Below are positions 26,645 to 35,784 of a DNA stretch of 64,000 nt, in pieces. Origin of the DNA: Oscillospiraceae bacterium NTUH-002-81 (lineage in GTDB: Bacteria > Bacillota > Clostridia > Lachnospirales > Lachnospiraceae); NCBI GenBank assembly GCA_032620915.1, contig CP136052.1:2022501-2086500 (forward strand), given 5' to 3'. The notes under the pieces were generated by a model. The model was given only the letters and a program-made list of their open reading frames with translations, was not told the DNA's origin and made no database searches. Position numbers and translations under genes: made by a program. The stretch's first letter is position 1, and each line of letters opens with the position of its first letter.

Positions 26645-27724
26645 CTATCTTCCATTATTGAGCATTTCTTTCAGCTCGTATACTCTTTCTTTCGTAAGTT
26701 CAGCGGCCTCATCATATTCCAGCATAGGCTGCAGAGAACCACCTGCCGCTTCTGCTCCAGCTTCTTCCACAGCCTGTTCCTTGCGGCTGATCCACGTCCG
26801 CTCTTCGGCTCTTAAAGATTCTTTTTCTTCTTCCGGAAGAAGGGTCATGAGAATCTTCCATTCCTCATTCAGGGTATTATCCCACAGCCGAAACCGATTC
26901 CGGGCATTTTCTGTCATGTCGCCCTGGGTCTCAAGGTTCTGCAATTCATCCAGATAGTATTGCTCTGTCTCCTCACAGGAAGTAAGATGGTTCAGCCATT
27001 GGTCCACCTGGTTGTAGCTATAGAAAGCCTCTTCTTCCGCCGGATTGTAGAGACATACAAAATCAAGCTCATGCACCGGATTACAGTTTTCATCCACCAT
27101 TGCTTGAGAAACCCAGCTGAGACAATCTTCAGACAGTTTTTCGCGCCTGGTTCCCGGCAGATAAAAGGTAAGCGTGCCCGCCTGATCCAGCCCGTAGGCC
27201 TCTGAATAAATATAACGGATACCATCCTCATAAGCTTCTTCCCCCACTGGATCTGCATAGGAAATCGTCAACAGATCTGCCGTGTACGTGAGATCATCTA
27301 CTTTGGTGAGTGACCCAAGCTGCCCGCTGAATTTACAGTAATACATAGTGCCGTTGGGATATCCCTCTCCGGTATCATTATCAGAATCTGTATAAAGCCC
27401 CTGGAAAGATCCGTCTGCATCAATGGTCAGCGTGGTACCCCAAGCGCCGGCGCCGCTGGCGAAAAGAAACTCCGTTTCCGACAGATCCGCATAAGAAAAA
27501 TCTGTCTTCACAGCAGTTTCATCGGAGGCTCCATCCGGTGTTTCTTCGTCTGTATTTTTGCCCTGTGCTTCTGTTTCCATGTCCGCGTCCACATCTGCGT
27601 CTGTTTCTGTATGGGTGCCGCCATTGCTGGCAGTATTCGTATCCTCCGTGCCTGAAGTGGTACGCTGGCAGCCCATCAGCAGCATGCCTGCCATGAGCAG
27701 TGACAAATAGATTCCCTTTTTCAT
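26645..27724 (-). CDS. Lipoprotein with C-terminal LprI-like domain
   Basis: This is a predicted secreted lipoprotein of 359 residues. The signal is MKKGIYLSLLMAGMLLMGC, with lipobox LMGC and the anchor cysteine at 19. A low-complexity Thr/Asp/Glu linker (20-70) follows, then a middle domain of beta character with no family assigned (75-220). The C-terminal region (about 250-355) has the LprI/DUF1311 pattern LDNTLNEEWKILMTLLPEEEKESLRAEERTWISRKE and ERVYEL. LprI of mycobacteria is reported to inhibit lysozyme; that role here is only suggested by the domain. Confidence 0.78.
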   Translation of the reverse strand: MKKGIYLSLLMAGMLLMGCQRTTSGTEDTNTASNGGTHTETDADVDADMETEAQGKNTDEETPDGASDETAVKTDFSYADLSETEFLFASGAGAWGTTLTIDADGSFQGLYTDSDNDTGEGYPNGTMYYCKFSGQLGSLTKVDDLTYTADLLTISYADPVGEEAYEDGIRYIYSEAYGLDQAGTLTFYLPGTRREKLSEDCLSWVSQAMVDENCNPVHELDFVCLYNPAEEEAFYSYNQVDQWLNHLTSCEETEQYYLDELQNLETQGDMTENARNRFRLWDNTLNEEWKILMTLLPEEEKESLRAEERTWISRKEQAVEEAGAEAAGGSLQPMLEYDEAAELTKERVYELKEMLNNGR

Positions 27725-27756
27725 ACCCGTTTCTCCTTCTGTTTATATGAGACAGT

Positions 27757-28668
27757 TTAAAACAAATCCAGCGTATTGTCCAGATAAATGGCCTCTCTTA
27801 CGCGCAGCTGATATTCCGGCTTTGTCATATAATAGAGTAAAAATTCCAGGATCAGGGCACTTCCCAGGCTGCGCCCCTCGATCTTAAAATGAGAGAATCC
27901 CATCGGTACATAAATACTTTGTATATCTTCGATGCTGATAAAGCCGGGATTTTCCATAGCCACAGAAAAGCGATACCCGCTGCCCGCTCCCGGTGCCTGA
28001 CAATGATGCACCGGCCCGGCCTCTCCCAGCTGCTGACGGCTTACCGCCTCATAGCAACGCTTCCGCTCCTGACAGCCAAACCAGCAGCATTCGTTGCACA
28101 GGAATTCTACTTTCTCTTTCTGTTCCTTCGACAGGGCTTTCAGCTGATCGAGGGCTTTGTTCAGGCGAAAATCCGGCACCACATACCGAAACTCCGGCCT
28201 GTCAATTTCCTGTACCAGTCGGGGAAAATCCGTCAGCACCTTGGTGGTGGATGAGACGAAATAAAGCCCGGGATAGTTGTTTTTCAGGTAATCCAGCAGA
28301 AGGTCGGAATGCACGATCACGCCATTTGGAACATTTCCCGCCTGTGCAAACAGGGTACAGAGCCGGTTGCATTGTTTATCCGCCAGGTGTTTTTCCCTAA
28401 GCAGAGAATTGCTGAAGGTGAGCCGGGCAGAGATGCCATATTCCTTCGTAAGCGCCAGCACCTCCCGGGCATCCCCATCTCCAAAACCGACGCGGCCGCC
28501 GCCCCAGAGGCAGTCCACCGGGGCGCCATAAATGGAACCAATATCGCACCAGTCATAAAAGTATTCCCGATGTTCCCGGAACAGGGGTAAAAACAGCCGG
28601 TACAGCTCATAAAATTCAAACAGCCCCGGCAAATGATACCATACCTTCGTCTTATTTCCACTGGTCAT
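27757..28668 (-). CDS. U32-peptidase-like protein with a cysteine cluster, function unknown
   Basis: This 303-residue protein resembles the U32/UbiV TIM-barrel group: it has GAPVDCLWGGGRVGFGD, SLLREKHL, and near the end GFSHFKIEGRSLGSALILEF, comparable with the SFKIEGRM motif of U32 proteins. A cluster, CNECCWFGCQERKRC, plus a later HHCQ could bind an iron-sulphur centre as in UbiU/V. The ATG at 28668 has AGGAG 8 nt upstream; an ATG 35 codons earlier lacks this. It lies 130 nt after gerW. The reaction is unknown. Confidence 0.6.
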   Translation of the reverse strand: MTSGNKTKVWYHLPGLFEFYELYRLFLPLFREHREYFYDWCDIGSIYGAPVDCLWGGGRVGFGDGDAREVLALTKEYGISARLTFSNSLLREKHLADKQCNRLCTLFAQAGNVPNGVIVHSDLLLDYLKNNYPGLYFVSSTTKVLTDFPRLVQEIDRPEFRYVVPDFRLNKALDQLKALSKEQKEKVEFLCNECCWFGCQERKRCYEAVSRQQLGEAGPVHHCQAPGAGSGYRFSVAMENPGFISIEDIQSIYVPMGFSHFKIEGRSLGSALILEFLLYYMTKPEYQLRVREAIYLDNTLDLF

Positions 28669-28798
28669 AACCGATGCTCCTCCCCATTTTCGCCGTTTCT
28701 CATGTTTTCCGCGCAAATAATTTTCTGTCATATAAGAAAAGCCCCACGCCTCTCCTTTCCCGGATGCTGGCATGAGACTTTTCGTCAGAAATACTTCT

Positions 28799-29206
28799 TT
28801 ATTCTTCGCTCTTTTCTTCGGTTCCGGCCTGTGCGGCTTTCAACACTTCCTCATCGGACATCATGTCTTTCTTGCCGGCAGCGAACCGGTCAACGAAATC
28901 CGGCACCATGTCCAGGATCTTGGTCACGGAATCCTGATTCTTGATGTTCACCAGCTTGGTGTGCCCGTCCTTGATGACGAGGATGGCGCTGGGGGTGATC
29001 TTACCGCCCATACCGCCGCCGCTGTTGTTCTTCTTATCTGCACTGGAAGTGCCGGCACCCACACCGAAGGTCACGTCAACCAGCGGTAAAATGATCGTGT
29101 CTCCCACCGTAATCGCATCTCCCACCACTGTCTTGGATGTCAGAAAGCCATCCATTCCCCGGAATAAGGATTCCAGTGAGGTCTTAAAATTGTTGTCTGC
29201 CGACAT
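28799..29206 (-). CDS. gerW: GerW family sporulation protein (YtfJ)
   Basis: This 135-residue protein matches YtfJ/GerW: SLESLFRGMDGFLTSKTVVGDAITVGDTIILPLVDVTFGVGAG, then a Gly-rich stretch GGGMGGKITPSAILVIKDGHTKLVNI. In Bacillus it is needed for normal germination. It follows the ytfI-like gene by 40 nt, reproducing the Bacillus ytfI-ytfJ order. Confidence 0.92.
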   Translation of the reverse strand: MSADNNFKTSLESLFRGMDGFLTSKTVVGDAITVGDTIILPLVDVTFGVGAGTSSADKKNNSGGGMGGKITPSAILVIKDGHTKLVNIKNQDSVTKILDMVPDFVDRFAAGKKDMMSDEEVLKAAQAGTEEKSEE

Positions 29207-29246
29207 GCTATCTTCCTCCTTACGTTCTTACGTTCATGGTATCTTC

Positions 29247-30410
29247 TCAGCGGTTTCTGACTCTTCGGATCAGGCCGCGTACATTGGCATCTGTGATGAT
29301 CTGCAGACCATAGAAAAACATGGCTGCCAGACGGATCCTTCCCCGCAGAGAAACCTTTCCCTGAAAAACGGCATTGTCAAAATCCGGCTGGATCTGCACC
29401 CGGAACCGGTGCACCGGGCATGCCATGCAGTACAGGCCGTAAAGCTGTCCGGTCAGTGCCGGATCGCCAGTACCTGCGGTAAACTGCCCCCGGAGTTTTC
29501 GCGGAGCCGCATGACACACCATCCTGAACAGCTGCCGTTTGCATTTGTCCAGGGCTGCCTGGGTCTCCTCCTGCCGGAGAAATTCCATCAATTCCCGGAC
29601 ACGCGCTCTCTTATGGCATATTTTAACATAAATTCTTCGAATTGTATATCCAAGTTTCTGAAAGAAGCCCCTGATCTTCCGCGCAACCACAAAGGGCAGC
29701 CGGATCAGCAGCCAAACCAGATGCCAGATCGTCAGGACAAGTTTTTTTATCAGACGGAAAAATTCTTTGTTTTCCTGCTCTCCATTACCGTAGTCTGCCC
29801 CTGCAGGCCGTTTCTCATGCAATCGCGCCTGATGCTCCATCCCCAACGATTCGTGCGCATCCCGGTCTCCCGACGATGCCGTCTGCAGCTCTTCCGGCAG
29901 CAGATCCATGCGCTGTCCCTGTTCTTCCAGCAGTTCCCGTTCCAACTCGGTTTCCAGTCTTGCCCGTTCCGCCTGCTCCGACGTCAGCCCCTGCGTGACA
30001 TCTTCCTGTGCCGCGATACGCTTTCCGTCAGCAGTGCCGATTTTCTCTTTATCCGCCTGCCAGTTGTCCTCCTTCGTGACATTCCCGCTTCCGTCACGGG
30101 TTCCCTGTTTTTTTCGTCCCTGACGCTTTGCACCCTTGTCCTTCGACGGATACAGGGTGATCAGCGGCAGCCAGAACAGCTTTAAACGCACCCGCGGTTT
30201 TCCGTCCCGGTAATCGGCGGTAATGCCAAAGGCCCGCAGCAGCCAGTCCGCCTGGATGCGCCCTGTGATGCCTTCCTCCCCGGAAACCAGCCGCATCCGG
30301 TAGCGCAGGGGAACAAATAGCACCAGCAGAAGGAGCAGCAGCAGAAGGCCGATAATCCCGCCCAGGATCAGGGCGATCCATTTCAATATGAGCAATAAAA
30401 TGTGCAGCAT
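29247..30410 (-). CDS. DUF2953 domain protein (YtfI-like)
   Basis: This 387-residue protein has an N-terminal membrane segment (MLHILLLILKWIALILGGIIGLLLLLLLLVLFVPLRY pattern, residues 1-37). The conserved YRMRLVSGEEGITGRIQADWLLRAFGITADYRDGKPRVRLKLF follows. A long charged, low-complexity middle and a C-terminal domain with GTGDPALTGQLYGL complete it, the usual DUF2953 layout. The ATG at 30410 follows AGGAG. Its place before gerW supports a sporulation link. Confidence 0.83.
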   Translation of the reverse strand: MLHILLLILKWIALILGGIIGLLLLLLLLVLFVPLRYRMRLVSGEEGITGRIQADWLLRAFGITADYRDGKPRVRLKLFWLPLITLYPSKDKGAKRQGRKKQGTRDGSGNVTKEDNWQADKEKIGTADGKRIAAQEDVTQGLTSEQAERARLETELERELLEEQGQRMDLLPEELQTASSGDRDAHESLGMEHQARLHEKRPAGADYGNGEQENKEFFRLIKKLVLTIWHLVWLLIRLPFVVARKIRGFFQKLGYTIRRIYVKICHKRARVRELMEFLRQEETQAALDKCKRQLFRMVCHAAPRKLRGQFTAGTGDPALTGQLYGLYCMACPVHRFRVQIQPDFDNAVFQGKVSLRGRIRLAAMFFYGLQIITDANVRGLIRRVRNR

Positions 30411-30414
30411 TGCC

Positions 30415-30738
30415 TCACTCCTGCCTGTTCTCCAAATATTTCCGGATATCCGGGGTACCGGTGGCCGCCAGGGCATCCGCCAGCATGTCCTGCACCCGGT
30501 CAAGGGCGTCCTCGTAGCTGCCCGCCACCCCGACGATCATGGGAAGACGCCGCCGGATCACCCGCTGCTTTAGCTCAGCCGCCGATACAATGTCCAGCTG
30601 CATGCCGGAACTGGTGCTTATGGTCACCAGATAAAGGCGAAAGCTTCCGGCCCCGTGCTCCAGCCGCCAGCGGATACGGTTGATTTTCTTTTCCATTCCC
30701 GCATCCATATAGAGCGGATCCCGCCATGTCAGTCCCAT
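30415..30738 (-). CDS. Conserved hypothetical protein before ytfI
   Basis: This 107-residue protein is without signal or membrane segment. It contains FRLYLVTISTSSGMQLDIVSAAELKQRVIRRR and a helical C-terminus (YEDALDRVQDMLADALAATG). I do not recognise the family. It ends 4 nt before the ytfI-like gene and is probably cotranscribed, so a sporulation role is possible by association. Confidence 0.68.
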   Translation of the reverse strand: MGLTWRDPLYMDAGMEKKINRIRWRLEHGAGSFRLYLVTISTSSGMQLDIVSAAELKQRVIRRRLPMIVGVAGSYEDALDRVQDMLADALAATGTPDIRKYLENRQE

Positions 30739-30768
30739 CCCTGATGCTCCTCCCGATCATGATATTGA

Positions 30769-32337
30769 TTATCTGTTCATTCGCGCTTCCAGCGCTTCCA
30801 CTACGGTCCTCAGCACTTTGATCCGCGCATAATATTTGGAATCTGCTTCCACAATGGTCCATGGTGCATAGGTGGTGGAGGTACGGATCAGCATCTCATC
30901 CACCGCTTTCTCATAAGCATCCCACTTGGCGCGGTTCCGCCAGTCCTCATCCGTGATCTTCCAGCGCTTCTCCGGTGTGTTCATGCGCTCGTTAAACCGC
31001 CGCTCCTGCTCATCCTTGTCGATCTGCAGCCAGAATTTCAGCACGATGGCACCGGCATTCACCCAGGTGGCCTCACTGTCATTGATCTCTTTGTAAGCCC
31101 GCTTCCACTCCTGCTCGCTGCAGAAGCCCTCGATCCGTTCCACCATGACACGGCCATACCAGGTACGGTCAAAGATCGCCACATGGCCGCCCTTGGGCAG
31201 ATTTTTCCAGAAGCGCCACAGATAATGGTGAGCCTTCTCGATATCGTTGGGGGACGCCGTCGGATGCACCTCGTAGCCTCTGGGATCCATGGCCTGGGTC
31301 AGGCGCTTGATGGCGCCGCCTTTTCCGGCCGCATCCCAGCCCTCGAAGGCCAGGATCACCGGGATCCTCGTCCGGTAAAGCTCGCTGTGCAGAAGCGCCA
31401 GCCGGTGCTGCAGGTCTTTTAACTGCTCCTGGTACTCTTTTTTATCCATGGTTTTCGTCAGATCCACAGATGCCAGACGGGAAGACCGCAGGGAAGTCTC
31501 ACAGGAAGGTGCCTGATCGGTGTGCTCTTTTTTCACGGATTCTGCTCCGGCATCCTCTGCTGCGTCCGCAGTCACCCGGTGCTTATCATCCGCGCTTTCC
31601 GCCTCTTTCTCTTCCTGCGCTGCTTTCTTCGCCTCCAACGCCTCTTCCAGCCGCCGGACAGCCTCTGTCAGGATCTTGATCGCCGCAAACCGACGGTCAT
31701 TGGCCTCCACAAGGAACCAGGGTGCATAGTCCGTGTCGGTCTTTTCCAGCATTTCCTCATTCATCCGCAGGAACTTCCGGTATTCCCTGTTGCGCTTCTG
31801 ATCCCCCTTCGTCACCCGCCAGGCGGTCTGGGAATTGTCCAGCAGTTTTTCAAACCGCTTCTTCTGCTCTTCCTTCGTGATGGCCAGGAAAAATTTGACG
31901 ATCACTGTGCCATCCTCGCTGAGCTGCCGCTCAAAGGCGTTGATCTCCTCGTAGGCGTGGGGAAGCTCTTCCTCTTTCGTCAGTCCGTCAAAACGATCTG
32001 TCAGCACCCGCTCATACCAGCTGTGATCAAAAACCGCGATCCGCCCCCGCTGCGGCGTCTTTGTCCAGAACCGCCACAGATATGGGCGAAGAGCCTCTTC
32101 CTCCGTCGGTTTTCCCGGCGCATATACCTGAAAGCCCCGGGGATCCAGCCCGTAGATCAGCTCATTGATCTGAGTGCCCTTTCCCGAAGCGCCGAAGCCC
32201 TCAAACACGAACATCACCGGGATGCCCGCATCCTTGCACGCCCGCTGCAGTTCACCCAGCCGCATACTTAAGGCGTCTTTCCTTTTCTTATATTCCTCTT
32301 TGTCCAGCTTCTGATCCAGTTTCATATTTTCCAGCAT
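30769..32337 (-). CDS. pap: Polyphosphate:AMP phosphotransferase (two-domain PPK2)
   Basis: This 522-residue protein is made of two PPK2 domains, the layout of polyphosphate:AMP phosphotransferase, which makes ADP from AMP and polyphosphate. Domain 1 has Walker A GFGASGKGTQ and domain 2 has GWDAAGKGGAI; each continues with RPYLWRFW/HHYLWRFW, the DHSWYERV/DRTWYGRV lid motif and YAPW. A Lys/Glu/Ala-rich linker of about 60 residues separates them. In a characterised homologue the second domain carries the activity. The ATG at 32337 follows GGAGGG; an earlier frame extension lacks a site. Confidence 0.88.
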   Translation of the reverse strand: MLENMKLDQKLDKEEYKKRKDALSMRLGELQRACKDAGIPVMFVFEGFGASGKGTQINELIYGLDPRGFQVYAPGKPTEEEALRPYLWRFWTKTPQRGRIAVFDHSWYERVLTDRFDGLTKEEELPHAYEEINAFERQLSEDGTVIVKFFLAITKEEQKKRFEKLLDNSQTAWRVTKGDQKRNREYRKFLRMNEEMLEKTDTDYAPWFLVEANDRRFAAIKILTEAVRRLEEALEAKKAAQEEKEAESADDKHRVTADAAEDAGAESVKKEHTDQAPSCETSLRSSRLASVDLTKTMDKKEYQEQLKDLQHRLALLHSELYRTRIPVILAFEGWDAAGKGGAIKRLTQAMDPRGYEVHPTASPNDIEKAHHYLWRFWKNLPKGGHVAIFDRTWYGRVMVERIEGFCSEQEWKRAYKEINDSEATWVNAGAIVLKFWLQIDKDEQERRFNERMNTPEKRWKITDEDWRNRAKWDAYEKAVDEMLIRTSTTYAPWTIVEADSKYYARIKVLRTVVEALEARMNR

Positions 32338-32396
32338 AACGATCCCTCCGGTCCGGTGAAAAAAGGACGGACGCATCACGCCGCCCGCCCCTTGAC

Positions 32397-32850
32397 TCAA
32401 AAGTACTTTTTATTTCCCCACAGATTACTCTTTTTCAGATCCAGATACTCATTATAGGCTTTCTCAAGAATCTGCTTCTCATTCGCAAATTTCAGAAGAT
32501 GGTACGCCTCATGGTACTTGTAATATCCGGAATCCACAAAATATTCCTCCCGCTGCGGTTTGCTGTAGTAGCTGTCGGACATCATCAGATACCAGTGGAC
32601 ATCCTTCTCCACGGTGTCCTCCGGAATGCTGAACGAATACTCGCTTTTGCCCACGTATTTGATAATCGAGGCGGCCACGCCGGTCTCCTCTCTCACCTCA
32701 CGAATCGCGGTATCCTTATACTCCTCGCCCGCTTCCACAGTTCCCCTTCGGTAAAACCCAACCTTCGTATTTGTTTCGGTAATTCTTATATAAAAGAAGA
32801 ATCTTACCACGAAAAATAACCACACCGCCACAGCTTGTTGCTTCAATCAT
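32397..32850 (-). CDS. NUDIX hydrolase, +1 frameshift in this sequence
   Basis: The Nudix box is complete: GTVEAGEEYKDTAIREVREETGV fits GX5EX7REUXEEXGU. The N-terminus from ATG 32850 (after AGGAGGG) reads MIEATSCGGVVIFRGKILLLYKNYRNKYEGWVLPKG, then the frame breaks. Removing one G from the G4 run at 32743-32746 restores WVLPKGTVEAGEE and a 150-residue enzyme. The substrate is unknown; the LPKG start resembles diadenosine-polyphosphate-type Nudix proteins. It stops just inside the neighbouring PPK2 reading frame region. Confidence 0.85.
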
Positions 32851-32916
32851 TGCAATCCCTCCTGCTTGGTGTATTGAACTATATTCAGTATACCCCTTTG
32901 CAGGAACGCATGCAAG

Positions 32917-34476
32917 CTAATTGTAGTAAGCGTCAAAGATTTTTTTTGCGATGGGCACCGCATACTCGCTTCCGGAGCCTGCCTCCTCCACGATCACGGT
33001 CACCACCAGATCCGGGGAGCCCACATTGGAAAATCCGGTAAACCAGGCATGGCTTTTGGACTTGTCACTGGAAAACTCCGCAGTTCCCGTTTTGCCTGCG
33101 GCGGTATAGCTCTGGCCGGAAAGCTTGGATGCCGTTCCGTCGCTGACAACCGCCTCCATCAGATCCGTCAGCACAGATGCCTCCTCCGCCGTCATCAGCT
33201 TCCCGTAGGCCGTGGGCGTATATTTTTTCACGGAATCGCCGGTGTAATTCTGCACCTCCGTCACCAGATAGGGCTTCATGAGCACGCCACCATTGGCGAT
33301 GGAGGACGTGATCAGCGCCATATGCAGCGGCGATACCATGGTCTTACCCTGTCCCATGGCCGTCATCATGGCCAGGCTGTTCTCCGCATCATCCGTCAGG
33401 GCAAAATTGCTCTTGGAATAAGGCAGCGCAGACGGGAGCTCCATATTAAACAGCAGATCCCTGCACGTCTGCCGGAAGGAATTCCGATCCAGTCCCAGTC
33501 CGATGCTGGCGAAGGCCGAGTTACACGATTTGGCAAAGGCCCGGGTAAAATCCTCTTCCCCGTGCTTGTTGCCGTGATAGCAGTTGATGGTATAACCGCT
33601 GTCCGTAAAGCTGCCGGTGCAGTCAAAGGAAAAGCTGTCATAATCCGGATGCTCCCGGATATATTCCAGCGCGGTGACGATCTTAAATACCGATCCCGGC
33701 GTATATTGTCCCTGGGTAGCCCGGTTCAGCAGCTCGCTGTCCGAAGAGTTTAAGAGTGTCTGCCAGTTGGCACTGACTGCCCCCGGATCATAGTCGGGTT
33801 TGGACACCATGGCCAGGATTTTCCCGGTGGACGGCTCCATGGCCACCACCGCCCCCTTGTGGCTGCCCAGTGCATCATAGGCCACCTGCTGCAGCTTCAC
33901 ATTCAGGGAAGTGATCACATTGTCCCCGATATTTTTCTCTTCCCGCAGCTCCTTCATGATCCGCTCCCCGAAGAAAGCGTTGGACATCAGCAGGTGGAAG
34001 TTGGCGATGGACTCCACCCCGGCTTTGCCGTTGGTATCGTAGCCCACCACATGGGCGAACATATTGGCGTAGGGATAGCTTCTCGTCTCGGTTCCGTCAG
34101 AAGCCACCTTCGTCTCGGCCAGCACCTCCCCGTCGGCGCTGTAGATCTTGCCCCGGATGACCCGGTCGGCAAAGGTATCCTGTCTGGTATTGTAGGGGCT
34201 GTTGATCACATCGGCGCTCTGGAACACATTAAAATACACCAGATATAAGAGCAGGCAGGCAAAAATCCCCGCGAACAGGTAGGTGATCCGCAGATATTCC
34301 CGGTTACCGCCCTTCCTGTCTCTGCCCTTGGGCCGGGTGCCTCTTCGGTCCGGCAGCTTTTTCTTCTCTTCTTCGTTTTCCAGATCCAGAATTTCCAGTT
34401 CCTCCGGCAGCTGTCCGCTTTTTCCTGCCGGATGCTTTCTGTTGTTTGGGCTCTCTTTCAACCTCTTCACCTTCAT
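32917..34476 (-). CDS. Class B penicillin-binding protein (PBP2-like transpeptidase)
   Basis: This peptidoglycan transpeptidase of 519 residues has a charged N-terminal tail, a membrane segment at about 62-85 (TYLFAGIFACLLLYLVYF), a dimerisation domain (RVIRGKIYSADGEVLAET) and a catalytic domain. Active-site motifs are SVFK (in YTPGSVFKIV), SCN and KTGTAEF. It is encoded directly after the SEDS glycosyltransferase gene, its expected partner. The only start with a ribosome binding site (GAGGGAAG) lies inside the end of the upstream gene, so the two frames overlap by 173 nt; see findings. Confidence 0.92.
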   Translation of the reverse strand: MKVKRLKESPNNRKHPAGKSGQLPEELEILDLENEEEKKKLPDRRGTRPKGRDRKGGNREYLRITYLFAGIFACLLLYLVYFNVFQSADVINSPYNTRQDTFADRVIRGKIYSADGEVLAETKVASDGTETRSYPYANMFAHVVGYDTNGKAGVESIANFHLLMSNAFFGERIMKELREEKNIGDNVITSLNVKLQQVAYDALGSHKGAVVAMEPSTGKILAMVSKPDYDPGAVSANWQTLLNSSDSELLNRATQGQYTPGSVFKIVTALEYIREHPDYDSFSFDCTGSFTDSGYTINCYHGNKHGEEDFTRAFAKSCNSAFASIGLGLDRNSFRQTCRDLLFNMELPSALPYSKSNFALTDDAENSLAMMTAMGQGKTMVSPLHMALITSSIANGGVLMKPYLVTEVQNYTGDSVKKYTPTAYGKLMTAEEASVLTDLMEAVVSDGTASKLSGQSYTAAGKTGTAEFSSDKSKSHAWFTGFSNVGSPDLVVTVIVEEAGSGSEYAVPIAKKIFDAYYN

Positions 34477-35770
34477 CTTCCCTCAGGATATACATTCCCT
34501 GAATCACAGCAAACATCATCAGTGTACTGAGCATGGAGCTTCCGCCCATGCTGATCAGCGGCAGGGTCACACCGGTGAGCGGAATGAACTTGATGCCGCC
34601 GCCGATGGTCAGAAATACCTGAAACGCATAAGACACGCCCAGACCCAGAGCGACCAGCTGATAAAACTCATCCTTTAACTGGATGGAAATATTCACAAAC
34701 ATGACAAAACAGCTCAGGCAGATAAGGATCAGGCAGATGCCGAAGATCCCGCCCATCTCCTCCACAATGGCGGAAAAGATAAAATCCTTCTTCACCACCG
34801 GGATCTTGGAGGGGGAACCCTGGAACAGGCCCATACCGAACCATCCGCCGGTACCGATGGCGAACAGCGACTGGGCCACCTGATAGCCGCCATTGTCATA
34901 GTTGCCAAAGGGATCCTTCCACACCTGTACCCGCACCCGCACATGGGAAAACAGATGATATGCCGCCACGGAAGCCACGCCGCCGCCCAGCAGTCCCGCC
35001 GCCGTCAGCGGTTTGTTCTTTGTTCCCGCATAAAGCATGGACATGTACACCACAAAAAAGATCAGCGCCATTCCCAGATCCCGGGAAAGCACCAGGATGA
35101 TCACATGCAGTGCCGCCACCGCGGAGGTGATGAGCACGTCTTTCAGCTCCTTGGACTTCTGGAACCGGGATGCCACGAAAAAGACAAACAGCAGCTTCAC
35201 AAATTCCGACGGCTGCACCGTGACACCGGCAATCGTAAAGGAAAGATTGGCCCCGTAGCTGGTGAAACCGAAAAGGGCCACAATGCCCAGTGCCGCCACG
35301 CCCACGCCCGCGTACAGCCATTCCATGGAACGGAACACGCGTACCCGGCGGATCAGCGCGGGGATCACCGCGCTGATGACAGCCGATGCCACCACGATAC
35401 GGAACTGCCGCACCGAGGAGTCAAAATCAATGCGCGTCAGAATGATAAAGCTGATGGTCAGCAGCATGCAGACGTTGTTGGTCAGCAGCCTTGAGCTGCG
35501 CTTATATACTAGTGCATAAAACAGCAGCATCCCCGCCAGCAGCACCACTTGTGCCCCGTAGAATACCCATACCTTCAAATCATCGGTCTTGATGTAGATG
35601 ACAAGATACCCCATCAGGTGCATGAGAAACATCAGATAATTCTGATTCAGGAAAATTTTATTCTGTTTTCGGATATCATGTGTGCGAAATACATTGAAGC
35701 TCTGATAGGTATAAAAACAGATCAGCACGATAAAAATGTATTTCGCCAGTTCCACGATCAGATTGGTCAT
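34304..35770 (-). CDS. FtsW/RodA/SpoVE family SEDS glycosyltransferase
   Basis: This membrane protein polymerises lipid II into glycan strands. Of 488 residues, about 430 form the usual ten-helix SEDS core, with GVTVQPSEFVKLLFVFF, SRDLGMALIFF, GTGGWFGMGLFQGS, DFIFSAIVEEMG and FIPLTGVTLPLISMGGSS. The last 55 residues (from DEGEEVEREP) are basic and Gly-rich and overlap the start of the PBP gene in another frame. The ATG follows GGAGGATTCG. It lies 14 nt after the U32 peptidase gene. Confidence 0.92.
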   Translation of the reverse strand: MTNLIVELAKYIFIVLICFYTYQSFNVFRTHDIRKQNKIFLNQNYLMFLMHLMGYLVIYIKTDDLKVWVFYGAQVVLLAGMLLFYALVYKRSSRLLTNNVCMLLTISFIILTRIDFDSSVRQFRIVVASAVISAVIPALIRRVRVFRSMEWLYAGVGVAALGIVALFGFTSYGANLSFTIAGVTVQPSEFVKLLFVFFVASRFQKSKELKDVLITSAVAALHVIILVLSRDLGMALIFFVVYMSMLYAGTKNKPLTAAGLLGGGVASVAAYHLFSHVRVRVQVWKDPFGNYDNGGYQVAQSLFAIGTGGWFGMGLFQGSPSKIPVVKKDFIFSAIVEEMGGIFGICLILICLSCFVMFVNISIQLKDEFYQLVALGLGVSYAFQVFLTIGGGIKFIPLTGVTLPLISMGGSSMLSTLMMFAVIQGMYILREDEGEEVEREPKQQKASGRKKRTAAGGTGNSGSGKRRREEKAAGPKRHPAQGQRQEGR

Positions 35771-35784
35771 CGAATCCTCCTGTC

